Assembly (NCBI GenBank): GCA_002917075.1
Contig: NTMA01000144.1
Location: 1 to 64,000 of the forward strand
Length of the DNA: 64,000 nucleotides
From: Hawksworthiomyces lignivorus
Taxonomy: Eukaryota > Ascomycota > Sordariomycetes > Ophiostomatales > Ophiostomataceae
Direction of reading: 5' to 3'
Below the pieces are notes generated by a model, which had not been told where the DNA came from, did no database searches, and saw only the letters and a program-made list of their open reading frames with translations. Numbering within the stretch: position 1 is the stretch's first letter; each line of letters opens with the position of its first letter. Positions 30,703 through 42,953 of the stretch are shown here, one piece after another. The translations under genes and the position numbers were made by a program.

Positions 30703-31202
30703 TTCCTTTACTTTGTCAGGCACAGATGCCCCTGGATGAAATATTCTCCCTTCTTTTTCCATGATAGTGAAGATCAGACGATATAATGCGCATCCAACTC
30801 ACTTTTATCCTTAACTCTATCTGATTTCTATCAAAGACAGTGATAGCGGCACGCGATCAGCAACGAAAGCGAACAAGATCCTCCCGACACTAGAGACACA
30901 AGCAGGCGTACAAGGAAGCTCTACCACTGGGACTTATTTCTTAGAAAAGGGGACTGTTTGCACTGCCATCTCCTCGAGAAGGCATATTTCCCTTTTCTCT
31001 CCCTTTCCTACCAATTCTTCCTTTCCTTTCTTCTTGCTACTCGGCGAAATCACATCAAAAATATAGTTAACAACTCTCCTCTTCCTCTGTCTTTGAGTTA
31101 AAGCTGATAGCACACAAATTCCCACCTCGACGACAAGACCTCATTAATACGCTTCCAAAGAAGAAAGAAAATCAAAGGGCTACGCACTCACCACTAACGC
31201 AT

Positions 31203-32789
31203 ATGTCCGGTTTTCACAAGCACCAGTGACAATAGAAAAAAAACATCAGAAACAATATTCATCGCTTGCGCCAACCCCGTTCACACAGCCAACAAGGAGG
31301 CAGAGACGCTGACAACTACGACGCGCCTCAAGCTTCCAAGACGCTCCATTCCCACTCCTTCCCCCGACGAAGCCCTTTGGGGCCCCGGTCTATCAAATTC
31401 TTTCTCTTCAGAATCCGGCGGCCAGCCAGAGCGGTTCGCTCTGGCGGAACCCATGTATTGGAGACACGCTGGCGAGCAACTACAGAGTAGGGTCGGACTA
31501 CAATGTCGATTACTCTCCCCAGGACTCGCATCCGGGCGAGCAGAATCAAGCACAACATTCCTACGAAGCCCATCACCATCGAGCATCACTCCATCACCCG
31601 TCTGCCTCGACCCTGCATGAGCCTACTGAACATCACACCCATCACCAGCAACACCACGCCATGTCTCACCATCACCCTAGTGCCCACCACGCCCATCAGG
31701 TCCTGATGGACCCGACACAGATGGGCGCTCATCATGCCGCCGCCCGTCATCTAGGCCACCATGGTGGGCAGCCGCACTACGGCGCACCAGGGCCTTCACC
31801 GCATGCCGTCGTAGCGCCCCTGTATCCGTCGATGGCTGGCACACCAGGCACCACTTCCGGGGTGAAGCGATCGCGGCCGGACGACCTCGATCTCTCCGTT
31901 TCTGGTATGCCGGAGCTCGAGCAGAGCGATATCGATTCTATGCAACAGACCACTATGAGCGCCGCGTACGCTCCGGCTGGAACCCCACAGCAAGCAGCGC
32001 CGCCTCCACCCACACATCACCATCACCGCTTGCCCGATACCGGCCCGCCGCCCAAGATGATGCGACGCGACGGCGATGGCATCGTAAGTGGTGGTGGAGG
32101 GGGGGCGCCTAGTGTCGTTGGACAAGCGGGTATGCCGCCACCCGCTCCTAAACCTCGGGCGCCAAAGTTGAAATTTACACCTGAAGACGACCAGCTCCTG
32201 ATTGACTTGAAGGAAAACAAAAGCCTGACTTGGAAGCAAATTGCCGACTTCTTCCCCGGGCGATCTAGCGGGACTCTCCAAGTACGCTATTGTACAAAGT
32301 TGAAGGCAAAGACAACACAATGGACGGACGAGACGGTTGGTTTCTCTCCCCAATTTCTGGCTCTCAACTTTTCAGTTGCCTGTCCAGCCATATGTTGCAT
32401 AATTTCCTTCCTACATCTTGTCTGACAATGCTTCAAAGGATCAAAAATTACGAACGGCTCTTCAGGACTACGAAAACGAGAAGTGGCGCATAGTTGCAAA
32501 CAAGGTGGGCACGGGATTTACGCCCGCTGCGTGCCGAGAGCGGGCGGCGCAGCTGCTCGGTGGAAGCTTATAGCAATCAATGTCCCCCTCAGGAGCTCCT
32601 CCTGAGTCCGGGGACACCACGATGTATACTGGGCCGCACCAGCAGCACCAGCAGCACATGCACCAACAGCATATGCACCAGCAGCACTCGCAACACCCGC
32701 AGCATCAACAGCCTCAGCAACAACATCACCAACCACACCACCAGCAATCCCCTGCGGTCCCAGCTAGTATGTACTCGCAGCAGCTTTAA
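31203..32789 (+). CDS. Myb/SANT-type DNA-binding protein with a possible readthrough C-terminal extension
   Basis: Two Myb-like repeats are clear. The first is KLKFTPEDDQLLIDLKE through TWKQIADFFPGRSSGTLQVRYCTKL. The second, after an intron at 32336-32438 (donor ACG/GTTGGT, acceptor CAAAG/GAT), is DQKLRTALQDY through WRIVANKVGTGFTPAACRERAAQLL. Nuclear DNA binding follows from the family; targets are unknown. A His-rich, Gly/Pro-rich region precedes the repeats. The 5' end is uncertain. ATG 31203 (MSGFHKH) with an intron at 31226-31288 leads into HQQGGRDADNYDAPQ, then one base seems to be missing in the CCCTTTGGGG tract at 31374-31382, after which the next frame continues as FGAPVYQILSL to the Myb repeats. 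At the other end a TAG at 32571-32573 is followed in the same frame by 71 sense codons rich in Gln and His, ending at TAA 32787-32789. The minimal gene ends at 32573. Confidence 0.8.
32574..32789 (+). other. In-frame Gln/His-rich extension after TAG
   Basis: Downstream of the Myb stop, the same frame reads QSMSPSGAPPESGDTT, then a Gln/His/Pro tract (HQQHQQHMHQQHMHQQH and onward), and ends PAVPASMYSQQL at a TAA. The TAG is followed by CAATCA, an exact match to the CARYYA leaky-stop context known from tobacco mosaic virus and yeast reporter studies. The composition matches the His-rich, low-complexity body of the same protein. It could be a readthrough domain, an alternatively spliced C terminus, or simply 3' UTR. 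Confidence 0.5.
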
Positions 32790-35592
32790 CTAGCGATGAT
32801 TCTCATCCGCTAGCTGCAAAAATCAACACTAGCATGATTGATTAGGCTAGCGATCAGTTTACGTTAACCAGCACGTCAAGCAATTGCCCCCAGTCTTTGA
32901 ATTTCACCTTGATATTTGCTCAAGACTGATTTTCAGCTCTTATGTATCATTGCATTTCTTCTTAGGTTTTCATCCTTCTTTTCTCATTTGTTAATTCTAT
33001 CCTATTTGATTTTCAGTTTCATTTGTTGTTTCTTTTCAACGACGGTTCTTCTTCCGGTGTCACGAATATATAGAGGGGATAGAAGCAGCTACGGGTTTGG
33101 TATGATGGGTATGTTTATAAATAGTTGGAAGGTGTTTTTTCCTTTCGGTTGACGATGACCTTAATGTTCTCTTTATTTTTGAAATAGTTCTCTTTTTTTT
33201 CTTTCTCCTTTGTGTGAAATGTTGGCCTTTTGTTTTGTTATGCTGCAGCCTAATTTCACCACACTCTTCCATTTCTAAGCACACTTCGCATTTATTTGTC
33301 GTTAAGACGTGGCGGGACGGCACGGCGGGATGAGGCTTTTTTCCTACTTTGCAATATCTCATGGATAGGAGATGCTTCAAGGTAGTCGAATCAAGGTCAA
33401 GGCGGCATATTTCACGCTGATGTTTTACGGCAGGGAAATAGATAGGACGAAAGACATCCTCCTCTCATCTCCCTGGGCATCCTGAGGCTCTTTAATATAC
33501 ACGACTGCCAGGTGTGGGTGGATGATAGAGCCTCTGTTTCAATCGACGAAGGACGGCTGAAGCACACGGCACGCAAATTGATGGCAGTTGAAGCGAGGAA
33601 CTGACATCAATAAGCAGCACAGATATTTAATATGGATTCCGTCTTTTTTTCATTTCTGGTATTCACTTTCGAACACACTCTTTTATTGCAAGCCGGTTAT
33701 GATGGATTAAAGTATATGCAGAAGTACTGTTTGCGCATTGTTGCAGTGTTCTTCGCTAGCTTACTGTCGTCTAACTGCTTCGTACTAACCAGGTATTGCG
33801 AGGGATCTTGAGCCTTTTGAATTCCTTTTTCGTTTGGTGCTAGTGGAAGTGTTTGTCACTCTCCTCTAATTATTGATTTTTCTGCTTTCTCCATTTCTCT
33901 CATGCTGTCCCCTATATTTCTAGCCTCTTGTATGCCGTATTTGCACCGAGCTTTCATTTATTATCTTTCTATTCTAACCGATAAGGTTAGATTTTCTCTA
34001 TCGAATGGTCTTGTGCGTCAGAGGCAAAGGGGATAGGGGCTTAATTTTTATAATATGCATATGTAAATGTTCGTACACGCTTTAGTGAAATATAGCCACG
34101 ACCAACTACAGGCCTCTGTGAAAAACTTTGAAGCAGCCACCAAGAATCATCCAGGCCTTGACTTTCTCTTTTCTCGGTTTTCAACAGATGATATTGGCTA
34201 AGTGGCATATGCTATGGACATACAAGCTTCTTTCTTTACACTGTGTTCTTTTGTTTTTGAAGGCTCGGGTTTTATTCCCACACCTCAAGGACACCTACTC
34301 TAGGACATAGAATAGTTGGAGATTTCTCCCAAAAAGGAAAATTGTCCGATTCACACGTAGCCCATCAATCTTTGAAGTGATCGTATGGTCAAAAATTGCA
34401 TCGCTTTCAATTTCTACTAAGGAGCCCTAGCCAACCGCATTTTGTTTTCTAGGTAGATCTGAAACATAGTAACCACGTCTCCCTTGTTGCTCATGCGTGA
34501 ATATCAAGTGCCAACTACTTTCAACGACACAGTTTAGGGTGGGTGGATGGATGGAGTGGGGGGGAAAGGGGGGTAGAACTTTTACGCATATGTATTTATT
34601 TGGGTTTGGTTCCATTTGACCCTCTAGAAGAAAAGGAAGATTGACGGCACAAAAACAAAACATCACAAGGCCGTCTCCTCCCAATGGGGTAGGCTATTAC
34701 AGTATTGTTTCCCTCTATCAAGGCCTAGACAGTCACCTTATGGTAACATACAGTTGAAATTCCTGCACATATATATATATAATATTTCGTCTAGTGGAGA
34801 GCTCTTTTGCATTGTGTGAGATCTTTCCTGTCCTGCCTCTGCTCGAAGAACAATCCACAGCCAAGCATTTCTGAATCCTTTACCTACATCCTAGCAGAAC
34901 CCGGGTTTTCCCACACCAACCCGTATTAGGGTCTCCGGCTAGATTGTTTCTCCTTATGCAATAACTGCCGCGATATATACAAGGCGGTTAGGACTAGAGC
35001 GGTAGAGGATGGTATATTACCCTCATCATATAACTTGCCACGTCTCCTTGCCCCATTATCTCGTTAGAACTCACGCCAGCATTGACAGGCCAGACTGACA
35101 TGCGTACGGACTTACTCGCATCCTTGTTAATTGAGGGACTAGTGACTTTCGCTGTACAGGTTATACGGGTAGCTTGAGTAAGGAGTCACCTTCACTTTGG
35201 TTAAGATGGTCTGTGAGAAGATCCGAAACCCCGTTTTTTCTATTCTAGGTCAATGCTTCAGCCATATCGAAGTTGAGAGAAATATCACTTTCTTACATTG
35301 ACTAGCAAGGCTACTTTCTGAGGCTCTCTATTAAATATATCTTCAGAGGAAGCATAAAAAAAGTAGCTAATGTGATATGCAGCAGTGATCTCTGTTGTTG
35401 CCGGCCCTCATTTTACCAACTCAAAATCTGAATAGCCGCATCTGCATACCCTAAATATGCAGATGGCGACAAAACGTTAACATCTTTAATTTTCTCCTTC
35501 TCGTTCTCAAATATTCACAGCCTATGATGGCAGGAACTAGTCTAATCCACAATGTCTAGGGTAACCGATTCGTAGGACTCTTTTCTTGCTGC
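32790..35592. other. Intergenic region
   Basis: 2.8 kb of AT-rich DNA with pyrimidine tracts and an AT dinucleotide stretch near 34770. It must contain the 3' UTRs of two convergent genes. No coding pattern was seen. Confidence 0.55.
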
Positions 35593-37278
35593 CTAGGGAA
35601 AGTATTTGCCGAGCTGGAATTCGTCTAACTGAACACCAGCTTCAACCAATTTGACCATCGTTTGGTTAGCTGTCACATCTAGGCATTCGCTGCTAACATG
35701 TCCGAGGCTCTTCAGATAACTAGCGGTGTCCACGATCCACCCATTAAATTCCTTTATTTCCGTTTTCTTTTGCGCGCGGACGTCCTGAAGCATAGAACTT
35801 GTGTTGTCCTTTACCATCTCACCAACACGATATACCATCGATCGCAAGCTTGGAAAGCTCAGTCGTTCGAGCAAGTCAAGCTTGCAGCTGCTGTTAACAC
35901 TATTGGTAGCCGTATATTCCGAGGTTTGCTCTAGAATGCGGCGGTAGTTATCGTCATTTAATGCGAGAGCCCTCATAACCTCGCTTGCCTCGCGTAGAAT
36001 CCGATCTATAACCATTGGGATGATGCTGTCTCTACCACTTGTGTCACTTCCGTTGTCACCATCCCCCGAAAGAAAGAGGTCACCATTTCTACACCGCAAG
36101 ATTGCCGTCAATGGGTTGATAACTGCGTTAACAGCTAATTTTTCGAGCTGCAAAATCCATAATTCAGGCTGTGGAACATAGCGAGCATTTAGCAAAGATG
36201 CGGCGGCAATTTGCCTTGCTAAGTATGTCTCTGGTAAATTCGCATCTCCCACCAGAGGCAACTCTTCGTTATTTACAAAACCAAAGGCAACTCCTGCAGG
36301 TGAAGCGTGAACGCTTTCAAAGGGTCCTAAGGAAAAGACACCATGCGTGACGACACAAGCAAGCCAATGAGGATGTTGTCTCTGTAGCGGATCGTTTTCA
36401 GACCCTTCTCGCGAGCTAACATACCGTGCTGCATTGTATATGGCGCCATATGGCGGCCATAGCTTATTCATGCCGTTCTGGGTAAACGCAACGGACGTGT
36501 TGGACCCAAGATAGCGACGCAGCCAATCCACTTGGACAAGTGCGTCTTGAGCTTTGGTAGCGACAATCAGATTGGATATAGTTCCTATTTCTTTTACTGT
36601 ACCTGAGTCACAGGTATGGCTGGTTGCGTTGCTAGTGCAAGCCTCCTTGGACAGCGGCGGAGGTTCTTCTGACCACATTTCCACGTCAAACCCAGTGATG
36701 CGGGAGTCATCTTCATTTCCAACAGCGCCAAGAAGATATGATTGTGGATAAAGCAATAAACTAGGTCTTTCATGCCAACATTTGAGTAGACTCTGGTGGT
36801 GGACAACTAGTGTGATGGGTGGTCGATTCGGTAGTTTGGCCAAAGCCGCTGCGAACAGTCGGCCAATGTTGCCGACACCAAGAATATATATGCGCTGGCA
36901 GTCATTAACTTTACTATTCTTGTGTGGTGGGCTTGGGGAAGTTGCTGATAGAGAGCCGTGGCGGTCGCCCGTGTATTTGCTGCGAACCACATCATCCACA
37001 GACCATCTGTAGATTTTCGGCCCAGGCGTTTTATTCTGAAGAATGCTGTTAAGCCACTCAGGATATGCAGTAGAGCTCATGGGCATCGAGATTTGCGACG
37101 ATGAAAATCGCGCGGAGACTGGAACTCCTGAAGAATCAAGAATAAAGGAAGAAAGGCTCATCCCAAGCGAGCTCCTCAACCACCACCGGTAGTGCCGAGG
37201 TAAAGAGAGATTCGTTGGGGACTGTAAAACAAGATAGGGCGACATGACAGTGCTTTCGTTACAAGCTCTTAGAACCAA
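35593..37278 (-). CDS. 2-dehydropantoate 2-reductase (ketopantoate reductase) family protein
   Basis: A single open frame of 561 codons. The first ~125 residues are a variable, Ser-rich N-terminal region that may include a targeting sequence. The NADPH-binding Rossmann motif YILGVGNIGRLFAAAL (G134-x-G136-xx-G139) follows. Typical ApbA/PanE features come next: VATKAQDALVQVDWLRRYLG, TQNGMNKLWPPYG, and the C-terminal substrate domain with EKLAVNAVINPLTAILRCRNG, containing the conserved Lys and Asn. These enzymes reduce ketopantoate to pantoate in pantothenate synthesis, but fungi have several divergent paralogues. At 561 aa this one is much longer than the ~300-350 aa core enzyme, so its substrate is uncertain. 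It is divergently transcribed from the RAD26-like gene. No introns are needed. Confidence 0.87.
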   Translation of the reverse strand: MVLRACNESTVMSPYLVLQSPTNLSLPRHYRWWLRSSLGMSLSSFILDSSGVPVSARFSSSQISMPMSSTAYPEWLNSILQNKTPGPKIYRWSVDDVVRSKYTGDRHGSLSATSPSPPHKNSKVNDCQRIYILGVGNIGRLFAAALAKLPNRPPITLVVHHQSLLKCWHERPSLLLYPQSYLLGAVGNEDDSRITGFDVEMWSEEPPPLSKEACTSNATSHTCDSGTVKEIGTISNLIVATKAQDALVQVDWLRRYLGSNTSVAFTQNGMNKLWPPYGAIYNAARYVSSREGSENDPLQRQHPHWLACVVTHGVFSLGPFESVHASPAGVAFGFVNNEELPLVGDANLPETYLARQIAAASLLNARYVPQPELWILQLEKLAVNAVINPLTAILRCRNGDLFLSGDGDNGSDTSGRDSIIPMVIDRILREASEVMRALALNDDNYRRILEQTSEYTATNSVNSSCKLDLLERLSFPSLRSMVYRVGEMVKDNTSSMLQDVRAQKKTEIKEFNGWIVDTASYLKSLGHVSSECLDVTANQTMVKLVEAGVQLDEFQLGKYFP

Positions 37279-37979
37279 ATGTCTCGCACTTCGCGTATTT
37301 ATATGAATTAACCTCTTGCGACATGAGAAGGAAGAAGTAGGTTAGATTTCGGGCGTAGCAGTTGGCGACTCGAATACAAAATTAACTATTTATGTATTGA
37401 TGTACCCCCATAATTACTCCAGAGCAAGGGAGCAGTGGAAAGCTTACCGCATTTTGCATTGGCCCGCTATTATTTCCATTTTGTATTGATTTTTTCTGTG
37501 TAATAGAAATTTCCTGGCCAGGTGCTTTTACGCCAAGCTCAAGAACCTTTGACTTGTACTAGTGAATTGGGGTAGAATTAAATAAAAGCATATATGCTTT
37601 GCACTCCATCCTTTGTGCTTAAATATGTTAAAATAATTTAGCAATAAAATCTCCAAGGCCTTACATAAGTTCGTAACGTTCGAGTCCAAAAGTGTTAATG
37701 CCGCTCTGCTGCTCCAAGAAAGTTGGTGGCAATTAAAGCTTAATCATCACGGAAAGTCAATGATCGCCTCTGAAAAAGTTCCACGCCTCCGATTTGGCCA
37801 CTTCCTAATTCGACTTTCTTAATTTACATCACGTGCTGTCGCGGGAGCGTCGCGATTCTCTTACCATTTTGAAGAAGCATTAAGCTTTTCAAACCACCAA
37901 CGGCATTCAGCTGTGCTGTGCGCATACTGGTACATTTTCGCCATCTCTGAAAAAGCAGGCAGCCAAAGAAAGGGGGAAA
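37279..37979. promoter_or_regulatory. Divergent promoter region of the PanE-like and RAD26-like genes
   Basis: About 700 bp between two outward-facing starts. It contains a CACGTG core within ATCACGTGCTG near 37828-37838 and AT-rich DNA on the PanE side. No uORF arrangement stands out. Confidence 0.5.
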
Positions 37980-40900
37980 ATGCTTCGAACGTCTTCACAG
38001 CAAATGTCGAGCGTGGAAGGAAGCTATCATGTTCGTCGGCCTTCTACTACTCCTCCTACCGAGATGGCCACACCACCTGACAGCAATGCTCCGGCCGATG
38101 TTGATTCCACAGTGCTAGATGAGGAGTCTGCGATCAAATCCTTGACCGAGAATGTACGAGACCAGGAAGATTTTGAGCGGGACATCACGCACCAAGCAGA
38201 GCTTGCGTTGATAGATGCGGAAGACAGAAGGGACGAAAAACGCATCGAGAAACTTCAAAATACAAAAGCGAAACTTGGGGAGCAGAAGCGAGTGTATCAA
38301 GAGCGCTTGCAAAATGTATCATCTAGTAACCCTAGCCTCATGCAGCGCCTTCAACGAGAAATTGGAAGAATCGATGCCCGGATTGAAGAAGCCGACACAG
38401 ATCTTGCCGATTTCCACAAAAGAATCGAGCAGCGGCATCTAAATAAAGAAGATGCAGATGGTCTGACTAGGACTGCTGTTAACTCTATCACGAATTCTGG
38501 AAATCATAGACTCCCGAATGAGACTCATCGGGAGTTTTTAATACGAACAGGGAAGATCACGCCGTTTGCAAAAATCGGCGGTGCACGCCCTGAAGGTGTG
38601 CAAGGAAGCCTCGCCGATGTAATTCTTGAAGCAGAGGACGAAGCTGTAGCTGAAAAGCTCACAGAGGGGACCAGTGACGAGCCTCGCTCGCATCAAAATC
38701 TCCGCTTTCCTGGATTTTCAGAGACATCCCAGGCGATTCCGTCGGCCGCTGAAGCAGAGTTTTCTTTACGACCACGTAAGAAACGAAAACTCCAGTTATC
38801 TACACCAGGAAATTATGCTGGAACTGGCAAGGATGACGACGATGAGTGGCGACCTATATCTTCACTCGGATCTGAAGACGACAGCGAGGACGAAGACGTT
38901 GACTTCACAGAACGGACGCTTCCTACTTCTCACCTAAAGAAACAGAAGCTGCGGACACCAAGAGCAACAGAGGGGGATATTGAAATAGGAGACACAAAGA
39001 TCAGCCTAAGCGGGGTTGATGACGGAAACGAAGCCGTATATAAGCAACGCCTTGAGGATTGGGTCACTCGAAGAAGCCAAGCGCGGCATCGGAAGAGGGC
39101 GCTAGAGGGTCTCCCTCCAGAGGAATATGATGAGAGTGAACCGGAATGGTTTAAGCCATCGCCTGACGAACCTGATCACAGTTTTGAAAACGGTCTTCGG
39201 CTACCTGGTGATATCTATCCGTCTCTATTTGGCTACCAGAAAACGGCGGTTCGGTGGCTAGCGGAACTTTATGATATGAAAGTTGGTGGTATCATCGGTG
39301 ACGAAATGGGTCTGGGCAAAACAGGTATTTATTTAAAACATTTTTCTTTTATTATTGTGCTTCTTTTCTGCTGGATATGTTTTCTTTGGGTGGTTCCCTA
39401 ACACAGATATCAGTTCAGTTAATTTCGTTCGTGGCTGCGCTACATTATAATAGGCGCCTCGACAAGCCCGTTATTGTCGTTGCACCTGCTACTGTCCTTC
39501 GACAGTGGGTGAATGAATTTCATCGCTGGTGGCCTCCTTTGAGGGTCTCTATTCTTCATTCATCGGGAAGTGGCATGTTAAATGTCCGCAACGAAGATCG
39601 TATGGAAGAGGAGGAAGTATTGTGGACGAAGAGAACGGAGAAGCATGGTTCTAGCCTCGCTGCGAGAAAGATCGTCGACCGCGTCGTGAAGCATGGCCAC
39701 GTTCTTGTGACAACCTATGCAGGTCTTCAAACTTATGGTGATATATTGATCCCTGTGAACTGGGGCTACGCGGTGCTAGATGAAGGGCACAAGATTCGGA
39801 ATCCTAATACCGCTATTACTGTCTATTGCAAGGAATTGAGAACGCCGAACCGCATCATTCTCTCGGGTACTCCAATGCAGAACAATCTCACCGAGCTGTG
39901 GTCGTTGTTTGATTTCATCTATCCTATGCGCCTTGGCACACTTATCAACTTCCGGAACCAGTTTGAAATCCCCATCAGATTAGGTGGCTATGCCAACGCT
40001 ACGAATTTACAGATTATGACAGCCCAGAAATGCGCCGAGACGCTGAAAGACGCAATCAGCCCCTACCTCTTGCAACGCCTCAAAGTTGATGTTGCTACGG
40101 ATCTACCTAAGAAGAGCGAACAGGTGCTGTTTTGTAAACTGACAGAGCCTCAGCGACAGGCCTATGAGCTTTTCTTGAAGTCCGACGAGATGAATGCAAT
40201 TCTCAGGAGGGTGCGGCAGTCTCTGTATGGCATCGATATACTACGAAAAATTTGCAACCACCCAGATCTTCTCGAGCCCCAGCTAAAACAAAAACCAGGA
40301 TATAGGTGGGGAGACCCCAACAAGTCTGGAAAGATGCAAGTCGTGAAGGCGCTTCTTCAGATGTGGAAGCGATTTGGGCACAAAACATTACTGTTCAGCC
40401 AGGGTACACAAATGTTAGATATACTCGAAGCATTTGTGCAGCGCCAAGGCGATATCCAGTACTTGCGAATGGACGGCAAGACGCCAATCAAAGAGCGCCA
40501 GACCCTGGTCGATCGCTTTAATACCGATCCTGAGCTAAATCTATTCTTACTGACGACAAAGGTTGGCGGCTTGGGCGTCAATCTAACAGGTGCAAACCGT
40601 GTTATCATATTTGATCCTGACTGGAACCCATCTACAGACGTCCAAGCACGAGAGCGAGCTTGGCGGTTGGGCCAGAAGAAGGAAGTCACCATCTACCGTC
40701 TGATGACGGCTGGCACCATTGAAGAAAAAATATATCACCGCCAAATTTTCAAACAGTTTCTCACCAACAAAGTCCTGAAAGATCCGAAGCAGCGTACTAC
40801 CTTTGGGTTGCATGATCTTCACGATCTTTTCAGTCTTGGTTCATACGAGGACGGTGTCACGGAAACGAGCGAGCTTTTTCGGGGCAGTGAGGTAAAATTG

Positions 40901-41716
40901 CCCCAACAAGTGATCACGCCTGGCCCGGATGCAGTCCCCATCGTGGCGCGTGCAAAGGCTACTTCGGATAAGAGAAGTCGGGACAAGGAAATAGAAACGG
41001 GGAAAGATAACAAGACTAGTCAAGACGATAAAAAAGAGCTGTACGAAATTGCTGGTATTGCTGGAATGGAAGATTTCCAGCAGTCAGATAGCACCGACGT
41101 GGACACTACTCCCGCAACTGAGGAAGATCGATTAATGAGGGGGATATTTGCACAGTCAGCCATTCACAGTGCAGTAGAACACGACGAGATTATGAGTGGT
41201 GGTAACAGGGGTGGAAAAGTTCAAGCAGATCGGCGCATCCTCGAGCAAGAAGCCAACCGCGTTGCGGCCGCTGCAGCAGCCCATCTCCGGCGATCGGGTG
41301 AAGAAGCAAGGCAGATGCCAATCGGGACAGTTACTTGGACAGGTGAGGTGGGGGAGGCTGGCCGCCCGCGGAATGTGCGCCGCAACCGCGGAGGTCCTAG
41401 CTCTGCAGGTATTCTAGCTGGTGTTTCTGACCGGCAGGGACTGCGCCAAAACAACAACGGTCCAGATTCTTCAAGGCCAGCCACTCCGGATCGAGGAGGC
41501 ATGTCAGCGAATGATTTTGAGAAGATGATACCGGGTTTCATCCGACGACATGGGGGCAAAGTGCCATCAAAAGTACTTGTGGATCATTTCAACCAATACT
41601 GCACGACTAAGCAGCAAGCTGGCGAATTTAAACTTGCTTTAGACAAAGTAGCTCAGATGGAAAAGGTCGGCTCTAGTATGAGGGCGATTTGGTCATTGAA
41701 GACTCGAGATCAATGA
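37980..41716 (+). CDS. rad26: SNF2-family DNA-dependent ATPase, RAD26 / CSB (ERCC6) homologue
   Basis: Two exons, 37980-39324 and 39414-41716, encode 1215 aa. Of three AGs near the acceptor, the one after ATATCAG restores GLGKTVQLISFVAALHY, the expected sequence after the Walker A motif; an upstream AG would insert extra residues. The N terminus has a Glu/Lys/Arg-rich coiled coil (residues about 45-150), an acidic stretch and basic patches (RPRKKRKL). The helicase motifs are DEMGLGKT (I, ending at residue 448), VVAPATVLRQWVNEF (Ia), LDEGHKIRNP (II), LSGTPMQNNLTELW (III), LLTTKVGGLGVNLTGANRVI (V) and QARERAWRLGQ (VI). The C terminus (MIPGFIRRHGGKVPSKVLV) is the CSB-type winged-helix region. 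The protein acts at stalled RNA polymerase II in transcription-coupled repair. The DEGHKIRN box and C-terminal domain favour CSB over other SNF2 subfamilies. Confidence 0.95.
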
Positions 41717-42203
41717 GACGATAGCATAACTAGCCGCAACAATTGTTTCGCTGCGAAGACATATTGCATATACTTTAGTTTTCCCAGACGATGACTTATA
41801 TTTATTTATTTTTATTTTTTTTGAATCTCAGGTTTGTCCACGAATATTCTTAGCAACTGACACTAGCAGTGCCACCTAAGATACACAATGGAGAATCTGG
41901 TTTGTTCTCCACACTTCCTTTCCAATCAGCCCTTTCAGCGCAGTTGTGCCAGAAGCAACATGTGACGTTATAATAAATAAGGAATCATTGAGGACCAGGC
42001 AAATCTTGGCCGTTCCTCTCGTAGATGTCAACACTGCACCAGAGAATAAGTGAAAGCTGAACAAGTTCCGCATCATATTTGTGCCGAACTGGATAAAAGA
42101 ATCCCTCCACTCAGAGCTCAAAAACTAACAGGAGAAGAGGTGAACAACGCCCCATGCACACACCACCGACAGAGTACGCCGCGTAATGTCTGAAAAAGCA
42201 GAA
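41717..42203. other. Convergent 3' flanks of rad26 and RPS14
   Basis: A short AT-rich region between two genes that end toward each other. An open frame on the minus strand (41876-42121) shows no family features. Confidence 0.6.

Positions 42204-42953
<750 letters not shown>

Larger units (their letters stand above)
24777..31202. other. 6.4-kb gene-poor region
   Basis: No confident gene was found. The left part (24.8-27.6 kb) has only open frames without recognisable features; the longest is 145 codons at 26054-26491 (plus). The middle has one stretch with coding-like composition on the minus strand (27.65-28.11 kb, listed separately) and a plus-strand open frame at 28600-29052 that I cannot assign. 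The right part (29.1-31.2 kb) is rich in pyrimidine tracts, a 17-nt C run, an A run and an ACC trinucleotide repeat; it is probably the long promoter and leader of the Myb-type gene. Confidence 0.5.

Noticed and set aside
39405..39413. Upstream acceptor (ACACAG) for the rad26 intron
   Set aside because: It keeps the frame but inserts three residues after the Walker A motif; the next AG gives the canonical GLGKTVQLISF.
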